Shown one piece after another: positions 12,001 to 24,640 of a stretch of DNA of 64,000 nucleotides. The stretch's first letter is position 1. Each line of letters starts with the position of its first letter. The position numbers were made by a program, and so were the translations under genes. The notes beneath the pieces are model-generated. The model saw nothing but the letters and a program-made list of their open reading frames with translations, was not told where the DNA came from and searched no databases. The stretch spans positions 44,529,380 through 44,593,379 of the forward strand of contig CM046303.1 of assembly GCA_025267735.1 (NCBI GenBank), written 5' to 3'. Origin of the DNA: Mactra quadrangularis. Lineage: Eukaryota > Mollusca > Bivalvia > Venerida > Mactridae.

Positions 12001-14330
12001 GGTGACTCCGCGAAGAAAACAGTTGTATCCCTGATGATTTTAGGGAATACGTGATATTCCTAATTTCGCTAGGGGTTACTTGAAATCCCTAAAATATTAT
12101 TTCATTTTTACACAAATTCCCTGACTCGATTGTTGATACAGATCATGTTGATTAGCGATGAAATTCTTACATTCAATGGTCATCAAGTAAACAACTGAAA
12201 CACTTTAATTAATCACAGAAAAGTTAAATGCAAATGACATCTTTGTAACAATTATTATAATTACAACAAAGGACTTGTATTCACACGTTCTATAACTGTC
12301 AGTACTGCAATATGTAAATTTATTTCAAATTTTTGGCAAAAAGCACATCATTTACAAAAGAGCAAAGTAAACAACCCTGACAAACATACATTGCTGAAAA
12401 TAAGACCTACAGAAAATCACACGTATACAAGACATATGACGTAAGCATATATACAATATATAATTAGTTTCCAGCATAGCGTTAGATGTTGCCGTCTGAA
12501 TCTGTAACCGTGTATGAAATGATATGGTCATAATGTCAAAAGTCTACGATATTGTTCAATAACATGAAAAGATTTACGACGAAAAAAGTGGTTGTAAGAT
12601 CTTTGATGCTGTCTGCCCCAGACGGGTATAACAACTTAAAACATATTCAAAAAGTTCACAGTTTTGTAAGTCATTTTGAAAATATGTATTCCCAACTTGT
12701 GGTGCCAATTTAATAATTCTCATTTTTTTCTTGAGCAACAATACTATTGACTTGGAAAAAGTTTCATGTTAAAAAATATTAATAAATATTTGGCTAGAGG
12801 TAAATCGCAAGCATACAGTTTCGTTTTTCTCACCTCAACAAATGTTGTTTTTGCATAATAAATCAGCATATCGATGTACTTTAAGTATGTAGACTGGCAA
12901 GCTTCAATTGTCACAATTCCGCAAAAAAATGGCCTCTGGCATTTTTTTTTCATTTTCCTATTTTCCCTGGTTTACAAAACACGAGCTTCCTAACCATATT
13001 GAAGTAAAAAAAACAACATTCCCTGGACGGTCGATGGGATGTTAATTTCTGTTTTATCACGGACCTCCCGTTGGGACAGACGTGATTTTAAGTTCAAATT
13101 ATGGTAGTGCATTAAACTAAATAAATAATAACTTAGATGTAGTCTGTTTTTGCGACACTCAGCGTATTCGAACTGAGAATTACTAAGAAAAATAATGTAC
13201 TCAATAGTACTGATGCAAAGTTATTTTTTTGGACTCAGCATTTGAATCAAGTGCTTATGATAAATTCTGAGGAGTGTCTGGGTAATTTAAGCCTGAAGTA
13301 TGTACTGTCACTATATGGACAATGCTATTATATATCCCATGTTCCATGGCTTGTTACGCAACAAATGACCTGTGCAGTGTCTGTCGTATAAAAACCGAGG
13401 CATGTCCTGAGTTGCAAATGAAGATTACGTCGATTTCAAAAAAGCACCGACAAAACACTTTATGCATACCCGCATTATGTCGAAATTACAATAAGTTGAT
13501 ATCAAAGTTCACATAAGGACGACAAGCCAAGATCTAATTACGAGAAAAATAGTCTCTAGGTTCATTATTAAAAAAAACAAGAAAATGTAATTATCAAACA
13601 ATTGCACGCGCTATATGACAATTTTGTTTTTTTGTTCATTCAATTTACATGACATTTGAGGTGCAGTTAAAATATTTGCAAATTTGACAATGAGTTCATT
13701 GTTAAAGTACTGTTCGGGTTGTTTAGTTCGGAATAGATCGTTCACGTTCAGGGTGTTTGTCGAACACATTTTGAAATAGAACAAAGTCTGTAGTAAGCAA
13801 ATAAAGTACACCATATAAAAGATGGAAGTATGCGCATAGTAAATGAATACCAACCTAATCAAGAGATTTATGCTTTCAAGTACCGGTGATTAGGTTGACT
13901 GACCGCCGATATATGACTTATACAATGTGTTGCTACGGTGTTAAACATAACTAAAACAAGTTACATGAAATAGAAAAGTATAACTGGCTTACTGCTTTAT
14001 AACATACGTAAGAGTGAGTCGTAAAATGCTACAAGAACAAATGGTCGTAGAGTGATTGATCTTTTTGTCTCACAGTTTGCTTGGACATGATAAATCGATT
14101 GTGATAAAGTCATTTGAATACAAATTGCTGACCGTGTATCGTGAATCGATAAGTGACTTATGTTTTGTAAACTTGTATGTTTATTGATATAATGATTCTA
14201 TAATTTTTGATGATACGTTTATATACTGAACAGAACATTATATAATTATAAAATTTACTTGACCTAAAGCACCATTATCAAAAGTAACACTTTTTTGGAC
14301 TACTAAGAAAATAGACATTTAATTTTTTTC
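9090..14330. other. No gene seen
   Basis: AT-rich. AATCACGAGTGCTTTAGCAC at 9888-9907 also occurs in the palindrome at 59249-59419, suggesting a related remnant. Short open frames at 9913-10182 and 13611-13862 have no recognisable features. Confidence 0.5.
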
Positions 14331-14342
14331 ATTAGTCTTGTT

Positions 14343-14752
14343 TAGGGCTGTCACGATATACCGGTATACCGGTATATTGCAATAAGCAGCTGCAGCAATT
14401 CGTACCGCGGTACGATTTTAATGTACCGGTATTTGACGATATCTTTTATTTCATTGGAAAATTCATCCCTTCGCGAAATAAAAGTAGCGAAACGTCAGTT
14501 TTTCCATTGTTCATTCCATCTAACATGAATTTGCAAGAATTTAAGCGATTGGGACAGTCCTAAATGATCGTAAATACTTAAACAGGCTTGATTCTATTAG
14601 TAGCTGCATATAAGATTTGCAATTTTTCTGTTAAATACAGCGGATAAACAACGAATTAAAAAGCCCGCAATATATCGTGGTGCGTATCGCGATACGATGA
14701 CAGCGTATTGCAATATACCGCGGTATGCTTCTGGCATATCGTGACAGCCCTA
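14343..14752. mobile_element. hAT-type MITE, 410 bp, with 8-bp target duplication
   Basis: It begins TAGGGCTGTCACGATAT and ends with the inverse, ATATCGTGACAGCCCTA. It is flanked by an exact 8-bp direct repeat GTCTTGTT (14335-14342, 14753-14760), as expected of hAT elements. There is no transposase. Its right ~265 bp match the copy at 1-282. Confidence 0.85.
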
Positions 14753-15404
14753 GTCTTGTTACAGATAAGACTGTTCCAAAATACACAATTAAGCTCTAAA
14801 ACTATTTTGGATCAGGTATATTGACCATAAGCGTATATGAATATAGCGTGCTCTTATAAAAGTAACCTACTTTTTTAAGAAACGGACATTTTGTAAAATT
14901 CAAATTTAGAAGGCAGAGTGATTTGAACAGTTTATTGTGTCTCTAATGCATGTTATATTATCATAACTTCATGTCTGTAAAACAGTTTTTAAGTCTACTG
15001 TTAACTTCTCTAAGTTATCGCTGTGTCAAGTAGGGTTGTGTCAGTCATAAAGGAAGGTATTTGCTCAAAGTTTGCTAAGACCTTGCTGGACAAGCGATCT
15101 AAGACGTTCATGGGACAGTAGGATGCGACATAAATAACCATTTGTCGTAAAGCTCCATTATACGCATCTAAAGACTAAACGTTTTCTTCTTTTTTGTAAA
15201 TTTGAGAGATTATGGCAATTTTGAAAATCCTACGAGCAATAAAGATGATTTGCCATGAAATATATATTTAGAAATGTGTGCCTACAAATCAATTCTTTAA
15301 GCTGTCTTACTTGATAATAGCTTTACGTATGTTGGTATATAATTTCTTACTGAAATTTATTGATAAAATTGAACATAAAACATGCGTGACAACAACTGGT
15401 ATAG

Positions 15405-15470
15405 AGAAATCGAGAGGGAGAGACAGACACAGAGACAGAAAGACAGAGAGGGATACACACAGAGATATGG
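15405..15470. repeat. AGAC-rich simple sequence
   Basis: Purine-rich stretch of AGAGAC, ACAGAGAC and AAAGACAG steps. Confidence 0.8.
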
Positions 15471-15840
15471 GGAATATTCTATGAATAAGAAATATATATC
15501 ATCAAGCCAGGACTTATACATCATGGAACATTAGGGAAAGTCAATCTGAAATAAGGAAGATGAGTTTAAGTGCGTCAACATTGAAGTTTGATATGATAGC
15601 AGCCATTCCATGATTACTTTTATGTCTAATATAGTTCGTTCAATAGTATATTCGTATATATAGATTGGTATTGTTAAAGAAATAGAATCAAAGCATTTGT
15701 CTATGTTTAGTCTTGAAATAAAACATAGACACGGGTTGTGATGCGTAGGTATTACATCACGTATACGTAGATAGGGTGGTTTATCAAAAACACCGAAAGG
15801 AGGCTTACAATTTTTATGACAGAACATACACAATATGATA

Positions 15841-15898
15841 CTCGTACCCTCGTACTCAGAGGTTATCGAGAATCTTAACAATCTTTGGGTACGAGAAA
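15841..15898. repeat. Hairpin family A, partial copy 2
   Basis: CTCGTACCCTCGTACTCAGA, GGTTATCGAGAATCTTAACA and GGGTACGAG show the same motif order with rearranged arms. Confidence 0.6.
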
Positions 15899-16089
15899 CA
15901 GGCAATATAAGTTGAATAGATTCAAACCCTGCAAAATTGTAGATTTATACACTTAGCATCATTTGTTCTGCTTGCACATTGAAACGCACATGTCCGGGTA
16001 GGTATGTGTACTTAAGCGAAGAACTGTCAGGAATTTTATATAACATCCCTGGAACTGTAATGTAAAGGGTTCTATCAAACTCCTAATTA

Positions 16090-16491
16090 CACTGTCTTAT
16101 TTGAATATGGAATGTATCATTTAATATGTGTAATTCACTATACTCACTGTACATTCATTTTGTTCAACAAAATAGACTGTATGTAGCCTATTCGTATTGT
16201 AGTTTATTTCTTTTCTAGTTCATTATACAAGTAATTGCTGGTAAATTTTTCAATTTATGTACAAAATATGATAAACTTACTTGTTTCAATAAGAAATGCT
16301 GCTGTAAAAATTCAAAGAGTGCCACAACGTGACTTTCAAAATGACGTCACAAATACCTGTTATATAGACTGGTTCACGAGTTACGTATTTACCTTTCCAC
16401 GCTCAATATACAACTCGAAAATCAGTCAATCGAATGTAAACATAGTGAATTCCATGTTAAATGATACATTCCATATTCAAATAAGACAGTG
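16090..16491. mobile_element. Harbinger-like MITE, 402 bp, TTA duplication
   Basis: Inverted ends of about 35 bp start CACTGTCTTATTTGAATATG and close with the inverse. TTA flanks both sides (16087-16089, 16492-16494), the target duplication of PIF/Harbinger elements. Related sequence recurs at 21355-21540 and around 26462. Confidence 0.75.
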
Positions 16492-17317
16492 TTAAATGTG
16501 TTTAATGATTAAATAACAATTGTTCAATGATCTTTGCATGTACCTCTCTTGCTTAACTTACCAGCCTTTTAGAACAGTTTTATTTACCCGCACTCGAAAT
16601 ATCCTTCCACATGGCCTTAAAGACTTCTCCTTCTGACCGGGAATCCATCAATAGTAAAAGTTTGGTGAAAATGTATAATTTGATATTACTATGGTACTAG
16701 GCGTTCTATACGACACAGTTTTAAATTATGCCAGGTTTGTTGTATGGAAATGTTGACAGTAATTCTTCGAGTGATTGTAAATGGAGACATAATGCTTTGA
16801 AATTTCCTCAAATTTTCGGAAACATTTCACCAGTCTTTTTTAAATACGTCATTTTGATTGATTATGTCGATTATAATAGTCTCAATGACAACAAAAAATG
16901 AAATTAATCAACCTGGCTTTCTCAAATTGATATGACATGACAATGAATAATGATACAGTTATTGATGCAGGGTATTTGTGTTTTCCTCGAACTATCATAT
17001 TTTGAAAATTTGATTAAAATTGTTTCAAGCTACGTCAAGTGATTAATTGTTTAGCAAAATAACCATTTGAACAATGATTATGTTCAGACAATTTGAAATG
17101 ATTGCATTTTTAAAAAAAAATACTTTGTCTATAGTTACATCTATATTTCATCATACATTGTGAATTGATTTATACCCTTTAAAGCATTGTCTATATCTGT
17201 ATTGGGCCATTATTCACAATTCATAATCATTTGTTTCACATGTTTCTTTCTGCATGACGACAAGAATTTTATTTAATTTTAAACTGTCATGAATATTTGC
17301 ATCTTTGTGTTTTTCAG

Positions 17318-17388
17318 TAGCAGAATGAACAGTTACTAACGATCAAAAGTTATAAAGAATTGGACCAACGAGAAAATGCCTCATCAAG
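17318..17388 (+). CDS. Start exon of the four-span protein gene
   Basis: Acceptor TGTTTTTCAG ends at 17317. The exon carries a 58-nt leader, then ATG at 17376 and donor CAAG|GTAAAA. Its 13 coding nucleotides leave phase 1, exactly what the exon at 21059 needs: its first two bases complete an Asp codon. This is the only such phase-matched ATG exon I noticed upstream. The link across a 3.7-kb intron is inferred, not proven. Confidence 0.6.
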
Positions 17389-20300
17389 GTAAAACTTTTC
17401 AGCAATGTATGATTTATTTAGGTGTACTGATTTCGAGTGTCTACCTGTATGTGTCTGCCAACAGGACAAAGCAGAACAGATCATATCCCCCTTCTTTTTC
17501 CCTTTTAACTACATGTAGACCCTCCTTTTTACGACGTTTGACATGTAGTCATTGGTTAGCCAGCTCTGCATTGGTTCGCAAACCATAAAAAAACCTAACC
17601 CGTTGTTTCTTTGAGCAAGAAACTTTATCCTACTATCTCAGTAGCGTTGGACCAGAAATCAGACTTGCAAATGGATACTCTAAGTTGTAAGAACTTGTTT
17701 CACAGTCGGACTAAAATAAATCAGTATGAAAACCTCCTTTTTATAATGGCGAAGAACGTAGATCTTGTAATTTACTTTACATGGAAACATTGTCGTCTAG
17801 GAATTTGCGCAAACTCGTCAGTCCTACAAATTTCATTGAATTGCTTATAACGTTATAACAGCTTGACACGGCTACTAAATACCATTAAAACCATTAAAAC
17901 ACTTTCTTTCACTTGGGCATGGATTCAGCAACATTGATTTTAGATTGTCCACAAATTACGTTCTCGAGATATCAGTTTGTTCTCCACAAAATTCATTAGA
18001 TTACGGAGACGTTGAAATTGAGTATTCATAGAGATTCAATTTAATTTTCGCTCAATCGCTTTAATTGCAAGTGGCAAAACACTCTATTTTAATCTACTGA
18101 ATTTTCGCATGAACTTTTAACTTTAAAGCAGTTACATTAAATCTCTCAAAATATCAAGAGTTTCTTCCTTCTTTCTGCGTTTGTATGCTCTAAGACATAA
18201 ATTAGTGTTTAGTTTTTCTGGTTTAACGATGCGTCTACAAAATTTAGGTTATTTTATGGCAGTCAGCGTACATCAACCCAGCTTTCTTAGACCCTTGTCT
18301 ATAACCAGAACTTACATGCTCTTCAACGAGACTAACAACCTCTCAAAATATCTTAATAATGGGGGGGGGGGAATTGACACTTTTATCAAATTTTCATAGA
18401 AGGGTATAAATGGTGTTCAAGTCTATTTGTTCATTCTTTCTTTTATTTGAACACACTGGTTGTTTTAGTTGTATCCGAATCACGCCCATCCAATTCACTT
18501 CCTGTGCGAAAAGTTTTATTCTAACAAACAACCTCATCTCAAACTTGCCAAGTGATGTACATGCATACAGTAAAACAGTACTTTCTTGAAACCCAACAAC
18601 TTACATGGAACTTTATAATGGCCAAACTCTAGCAGATAATTGAGCTGAGCAACAAACCAAAGGCTCATAATGGCTTGCGCTCGATACTGGCGTCAATTTA
18701 TATATTCAACTACTTCGGTAACTAAAAATCTGATAAATTCACTAACTTTCATCACAAATTATTCATTTACCCAAATTAACGCCATTATTATAAATTATAC
18801 CGTGGACAATGTAATGCAAAAATGTCGAATATTAGATTCTGTACATACATGATGGTTGTCTGTGGACGTAAACAATTAATAACTATTACTTAAAAGAACT
18901 GTGTATACTATTAAATTTCGAGAAAGAAATGCTTTCCTACATTGGCAAAAAATGCCGATTTACTGTTTTTGAACTATGTACACTAGTAAAATAATTTGTA
19001 TTGGTACAGACAGTCGTTTTACATTCGTCAAACCGCTCGGAAGGTTCAGTTAACTGACGGGCGATAGTAAATATATCGCCGAAGTTTACCGAATGGTTCG
19101 TGTCTATTCTACTGTGAGCTCAATCGGATCACGGAAATTGACGAGTATTTACGATTGGTTTTATTTTGATTGCTACGTTACAGATCTGGCTCCAAGACAT
19201 GCTCTCTAGTATCAGCGATCAATATTGAAGTTCAAAACAGCAGCAAATACCAAATTAATATTTCATGTTACTAATTAAGGTCTGTCATCGTAGTTCCTCG
19301 CTTAAACAATTTATTACGATAATTTCCAGGATTACACCCCTGTCAGAGATAATATATGGTGCGTCTATACTTGAATAAAGATTCGCCGTTGGCGTCATGC
19401 TTGTTTAAACAATGTTTTATTTATACAATGTATTACGCTAGACGTAAGTCATTACATGGCAATTTAGTTTGTAAGGCTTATGTTCATTGGAACATTTTTG
19501 CTTGAATTCTCGTATGAATATTCATGGAGATTGTTACTTGAAATTCAAACTGGAACAAAACTATCGCCTTATCGTTTATCTTTCTTTTATCGTGCGTAGG
19601 TTTTTGTAAATTTCAATATGTAAATTATGGACTTAAATTTTGTCCCCATTTTCAAATGAGCAGTGGTCGTTACATAGAACTGTTGTCTTTATTTAAGCTG
19701 TTCTGAACGAATCCAACACTCTATCGCCGAACTTTGTTCTGTTTTGTGATTGTTTTGTCAATCTTAAAATGTAAATAATGGACTTAAAACTTGTACTTAT
19801 TTAGAAATATCCGGCGACCGTAACCTAGAATTGTTATTTTTAATATAAGCTACCCAGAAATAACCCATCGCTAATATTTCTTCTGTCGTTTTCGGGTCGT
19901 TGTGAATTTCGAATGTAAGCCATTGACTTAAATCCTTGCCCCTGTTTTAAGATACCTAGCATCAGTAACTCAGAAATGTTTTGGTACCTATCAAGTACAC
20001 ATGTGACATGTTTTCCGTTTTCTAGAAAACTTTTTTTTTTAAACCCCAAAGCAAGCCTGTGTTCTCGGGAGCTGGTCATATCATATTTTTAGAAAATAAA
20101 TTATTTCTCAAATTAGCTCAAATATAATAATCAACTAAAAGAACAGTTCCTGGTTTCTCAGTAATGCTCTACAATGTTTCGTTCCCAAACACCGCTCCTA
20201 AATAAACCAGTTGCGAAATGTAGAAGTTGTTGTGAAATACTTGTACTTTTAAGCGTCACCATGAAAATGTGAACAACAGAGATGTCTGTTGAGAAAGGTT

Positions 20301-23300
20301 TAATCTTCTGAATTCATTTCTTTCTAATGGTTATTTCATGGCCCTACATGAACATTGGTATTTTCTGGGGAAGTTGTACAAAGTAATTAGGAGAATTAAG
20401 AAGCAATTAAAGGCTGATTGTTAGAGACTCGGAAACAAAGTATAAACTGAATTACAAGCCATTTTGTTGACTATAAAAAAGAACGTTGTCAAATGTTGCC
20501 TTAGAGAACACGTGTGTGAAACATTAAATAAAGAAATGAGTTTCTATTCAATCCCATCACAGTTTAGAACTCGTACAGTTGTATATCAAGAGTAAGTATT
20601 TCTGAGTGATCGATAGGCACGTCGCAAACTCATCACAGAGGTTACGTCATGCGTTTTTACTTTATTGTATAAAGGGAAATAACCACTGCGCGGGGTTTGG
20701 GCTTGTCGGTGAATGTCCAATACATAAGTCCAAACAGTGAAACTATTGGTAAGGGTTGACTTTATTAATATCAGTCTCTTGTTCAAGGTACAAAACCATT
20801 TGCGATGGAAGCCACTGTAGGTGATCTTCAACCATGTACTAAGGCAAACTGGTCATGGTACCCCGCCCATGTTTAAACACATACTAAGCGAAGGTACCAG
20901 ACACAGATTTTCATTCTCTCTGTGTATACAATAAGAAAGAAAATTGTATGTGGTACGTGTGATATCATGTACATGTATCAATATATATTGTAATATAATT
21001 CCTTTCATGTATTGGGTATTATCTAATATTTTTGTACATGATATTATAATTATTTCAGATCCATTGGAGTTAGTTACTACAAGATTCCGACAGTTAATGT
21101 TACTAACTGGTGCTACAGGTTTTGTTATGTTAGCATGCGGTGTATTAAAGATGACTAAATATAGATTAAGAGAGACATTTGATGTAGGAGTACCATGTAT
21201 AGTATCTGCAGCAGTGGTAAGTGTGACACACCATCTCTATTGCATTCGGAACACTTCGGCCATTCATTGAATGAATAATATTCGTGGCGAATGGCCGAGG
21301 AGTCCGAATGAATCTGTTTTTATACCAACACATGCACTGTTAATAATATGCTATGAACACCATATTATTTGAAAATGGAATGTATCATATAACATGGAAT
21401 TCATTATACTCTCTATATAGTCCATTCTGTTCAACAGAATAGACTATAAGTAGCCTATTCGCATATGGGAGAACTTTATTGTTTTCACATTTTGTTCATG
21501 CGGCGCATGAACAAAATTTTGTTCTAGTTCATTATACTATTTATTGGTCAATAGAGACTGTATAAAGTGGATTTCGTGATGTGGCGCATGAATTAAATTT
21601 GGACTGGATTTCAGTGTTTTATCTTTTATGAAGATGTCCCCATACCTGTGATACATTTAGTCTCATATTCATAAAGGTTAAAGGGACTACATAAAGTTTC
21701 ATATTTATAAAGATTAAAGGGGTTATTACATTAGTGGCGATGAATTTTAACTAGTAGATGTTTGACAGACTCGCAAATAGTCGACCCACTACCACCAGGA
21801 GGCAGTGTCTTGAATACTGGGTAAAGAGTGTTGTCGGAGGTCTGTCCACAATGAGGTCCAGCTAAAATTACTAAAAGAATAGATCGTACGTTTTCTACTC
21901 TCCAATGAGTTTGACGCTGTCAGGAATTTTGTGACAATTAATAAGTGAGTGTGAACCATTTGCATACACTCCACTCCAAGAAGTTTGATATAGACAACCA
22001 TGACAACGATCTAAAGAGTTTAAATCATTGACTTGGATAAAAGTGGCGAATTGACAAAGAACAAACTGTTTGACAAAAAAGATTCAATCACAGGATGTGC
22101 ATGGTTTTGCTTCACATTTGTCAACAATAACTGAAATCTAAACTATAAACTTTAATATTAAGTAATGGTTTTACAACAGGAGATAATGCTAGTGCTCAAC
22201 AATATAAGAGCTATTCTAGATTTACTTATTGGCCACGCTTGATAAAAATATGCAGCAAGATATGTCAAACAAAAATTTGCTATATTTCTGCATTATAGTT
22301 GGTAAACTGTTTGGACAGAATACACCAGCTTAATGATACGAACCATTTGAAGACCTTTCAAGCAATAAAGCCATCGAACTTACATATTGTGTATTCTACA
22401 ATTATATTTGACGCACCGTACCAAATTTTGACAAAATTGGACTGGAGGTACACTGATTTTCAGTCCTATTTGTAAATTTGTCAGTTGTTCTTACTAAAAC
22501 TGTATTGTTTATAATAATTTCATTTTTACACATTCAGGCATTGGTGACATCGTTCTGGTATGCGATTGTAGTCTATAAGGCCGGTAAATGTATAGCCTGG
22601 CCAGTAAGTATGACATTGTTATAAGTATATACAATATTTGTAGTAATATCCTTGTTTTTCGTTGTATTGTAATGCCCTGAAAATTCTATAGAAATACATG
22701 TATTGGACCCGTATTATCAAGCGTCTTGTCAAGGACCCTATATATACAGGGTCCTCGGTCTTGCGAATGATTTTAGTCGTAAATCCTTTGATATGGTTAA
22801 ATTATCGTAAAATTCTGATAATATGATGTTATTATCCTCAGATGTTACAGTATAAATATATATGTAATATTATTACTAACTAATACCGAAACGTACAATA
22901 CATTGTGATTTTGAAACAATTTTTCCAGTGCAAAATGATGCCTTCATTATTTAGGTATCATAATTTTTAACTCGGAAAGTTAAACAATCATCTAACGAAG
23001 TCTTAAAGAGCAGATAAATTTCCGCACCAAAACAACAAAATATTGTTACCCTAGGGAATACAGTAAACCATGATTTTTAGCTTTTTCTGACATATTATAA
23101 TCTTAAAATATGCTAAGGCCCAGCGTTAGCGAATTTTGTCCGTCTTTCACAATCTTAGGAATCAAGGAGCTGTGCTCTGATGGCTTGTTTCAAATATCAA
23201 CATGTGATAGTTGGTTCAACTTTGTTGTCATCAATGACTCATCATAAACTCTTGACCTCTTATTTATTGTTTCTTTAAAGTTAACCCGGGTCGGTAGCGC

Positions 23301-24084
23301 AGTTGGTAGCGCGCCGGGATTTGGAATCTCGTGTCCCGAGGGGTTACGGGTTAGGATCCCACCCGGGGAGGTTATATCCTTCCATGAAAATTTGAGAATA
23401 ATGTCAATTTTCCTCCATTAATAAGGTATATGGAGAAGTTTCCGGGCTTGTGGAAGAGTTGGTGAGTACTGGTTATAGACAAGGAAAGCTAGGTTAGGTG
23501 CGCAGGACGCAGTAAAATGACCCAAATACATATGTACGTTTATTCCATTTATTTATTGTTTCATTTATTCTTTATAGGTAAGAATGCATTTCCACGCCGC
23601 CAAAGTGACGATGTTGTATTATGTTATAGTTGTTGGAGTGGTGGTGTACAATATTACCATGCAGGATCCAACAAAGCAATCAGAGGACGTGAATGAACAA
23701 GTGTTAAATGATTCTCAAACTATCAAGATATTGTTTATTGCAGCTACAACATTTAACGTTGTATTACTGATAGCTTCAATGAGAACTATATTCTTATATG
23801 GACATCATTTAGGTGTAATCTTGTCACCTGGGTTACTATGTCGAGATAATCCAGGAGTTCGCAGTGTAGCTGTGGACATACACCATAACACTCACGGTCA
23901 TGTTGGTCGAGGAGTATTAGTGTATACTCCCAATTCTACACCTAAACATGTAATGTCGAATCATCATGCTCATGCCGATGTTGATTTAGACTGCGTTGGA
24001 CTAAAGTCAAAACATATGGACAATAATAGCCTCCCTGCAACACCACCTCCTAGCTACCAGGAAACCGACGAAGAGAAACTCTAG
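17318..24084 (+). CDS. Four-transmembrane protein with C-terminal PPxY motif, function unknown
   Basis: Four exons: 17318-17388 (5' UTR then ATG at 17376 and 13 coding nt, MPHQ+1), 21059-21216, 22538-22603 and 23578-24084 (stop TAG). All introns are GT-AG and the phases (1, 0, 0) agree, giving 247 residues. Predicted membrane spans lie at about 14-33, 46-70, 89-106 and 128-147. The loop between spans 3 and 4 has two N-glycosylation sequons (N104-I-T, N123-D-S), and the short loop between spans 2 and 3 is basic. This fits cytosolic N and C termini. The ~100-residue tail is His-rich and ends with PPPSYQE (PPxY at 236-239), a classic ligand for WW domains such as those of Nedd4 ubiquitin ligases. 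I do not recognise the family; small tetraspan groups with PPxY tails are the nearest in architecture. The acceptor at 17317 implies an upstream noncoding exon that I could not place. Confidence 0.75.
17389..21058 (+). other. Intron 1 of the four-span gene
   Basis: Donor CAAG|GTAAAA, acceptor TTATTTCAG. Contains a G-run at 18361 and the three-copy repeat at 19560-20000. No other coding exon was recognised. Confidence 0.55.
19560..20000. repeat. Three diverged tandem copies, ~145-150 bp, in four-span gene intron 1
   Basis: ATGTAAATTATGGACTTAAA-like starts occur at 19618, 19769 and 19913. Each is followed by ATTTTGTCCCC- or CTTGTACTT-like sequence, GACCGTAACCTAGAA-like sequence and a CTATCGCC-type lead-in. 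Copies differ at about a third of positions. Confidence 0.6.
21243..21310. repeat. Hairpin family B, copy 2
   Basis: CATTCGGAACACTTCGGCCA faces ATGGCCGAGGAGTCCGAATG. It lies 26 bp after an exon donor of the four-span gene. Confidence 0.8.
21355..21545. mobile_element. Partial relative of the 16090 MITE
   Basis: Shares TGGAATGTATCATNTAA, TGTTCAACANAATAGACT and TAGTTCATTATAC with the left half of 16090-16491. Contains an inverted pair (ATTTTGTTCATGC, GCATGAACAAAAT). It lies in intron 2 of the four-span gene. Confidence 0.55.
22704..22832. repeat. TIR mini-element family D, copy 1
   Basis: CGTATTATCAAGCGTCTTGT, TTTTAGTCGTAAATCCT and TCTGATAATATG match the order in 56349-56445. Lies in intron 3 of the four-span gene. 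Confidence 0.55.
23285..23525 (+). mobile_element. tRNA-derived SINE, family 1 copy 1
   Basis: The tRNA-like head has an A box (GGTAGCGCAGTTGGTAGC) and a B box (GGGTTAGGATCCCA, slightly altered). The body shares AATGTCAATTTTCCTCCATT and GTTATAGACAAGG with 48413-48691. The head lacks a clean acceptor stem. It sits in the last intron of the four-span gene, same strand. Confidence 0.85.
23578..24084 (+). CDS. Last exon of the four-span protein gene
   Basis: Acceptor TTTATAG. The exon encodes 168 residues: basic loop, span 3, glycosylatable loop, span 4 and the whole cytosolic tail, ending in EEKL and TAG. The tail has two His-rich clusters (HHNTHGH, NHHAHAD) and the PPPSY motif eight to twelve residues before the end. 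A tRNA-derived SINE (23285-23525) lies about 50 nt before the acceptor. Confidence 0.85.
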   Translation, partial: VRMHFHAAKVTMLYYVIVVGVVVYNITMQDPTKQSEDVNEQVLNDSQTIKILFIAATTFNVVLLIASMRTIFLYGHHLGVILSPGLLCRDNPGVRSVAVDIHHNTHGHVGRGVLVYTPNSTPKHVMSNHHAHADVDLDCVGLKSKHMDNNSLPATPPPSYQETDEEKL

Positions 24085-24640
24085 TTATGATCTAGAGTAG
24101 TTATGTTCTATATTTAAACGTGGTAGAGATCAGTGTTATCTCTATGAATACAAACTGGTGCTACTTGTGATTAAATCAATGTTGTTAAATATCAAAGAAT
24201 GGTAATTGCCAAGTTCATGCAGTAGAACAGTATGGTACTAATAGTACTTATACGTGTACCTTGCACCATTTAAACTTCCACCCTTATACTAGCATACGGT
24301 TCATTTAAATTGTTATTCGGATTTTATTCAGAATGGTTTACTCATTGCTACATAACATTTTAATTACGTTAACACTGTTATGGTGCATACGTGACTAATG
24401 AAGAACGTATGAGCATAGTGAAATATTTTTACTACATCTAGTTCAATGTGTCCAAATTTCCAACCTCATTTGCCATCCGTTTCCAAGGCAAGGTCAAGAG
24501 GGCACCTGACTTTAAAGATCATTAGAAGTGTGATTGGTCGTAACATCTTACGTATAAATTCGTGAAATCACAAATTAGACATAAAACGGTGCGAGTAAGA
24601 CTTCCTTATGAAATACATAGGAACCTAACTGATTATATGG
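24085..24640 (+). other. 3' untranslated region of the four-span gene (probable)
   Basis: No open frame or known repeat was seen directly after the stop. An ATTAAA variant signal sits at 24170-24175. The first canonical AATAAA appears only near 25838, beyond the degenerate repeat at 24640-25170, so the 3' UTR may include that repeat. Confidence 0.3.

Larger units (their letters stand above)
14761..16080. other. No gene seen apart from hairpin A copy 2
   Basis: A 124-codon minus-strand frame (15905-15531) runs through hairpin family A and has no recognised domain. Confidence 0.5.

Noticed and set aside
15531..15905. 124-codon minus-strand open frame
   Set aside because: No recognised domain, runs through hairpin family A, and has no splice or homology support.
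23285..23360. Functional tRNA gene
   Set aside because: A and B boxes are present but the head lacks a proper acceptor stem and continues into a SINE body shared with 48413-48691.
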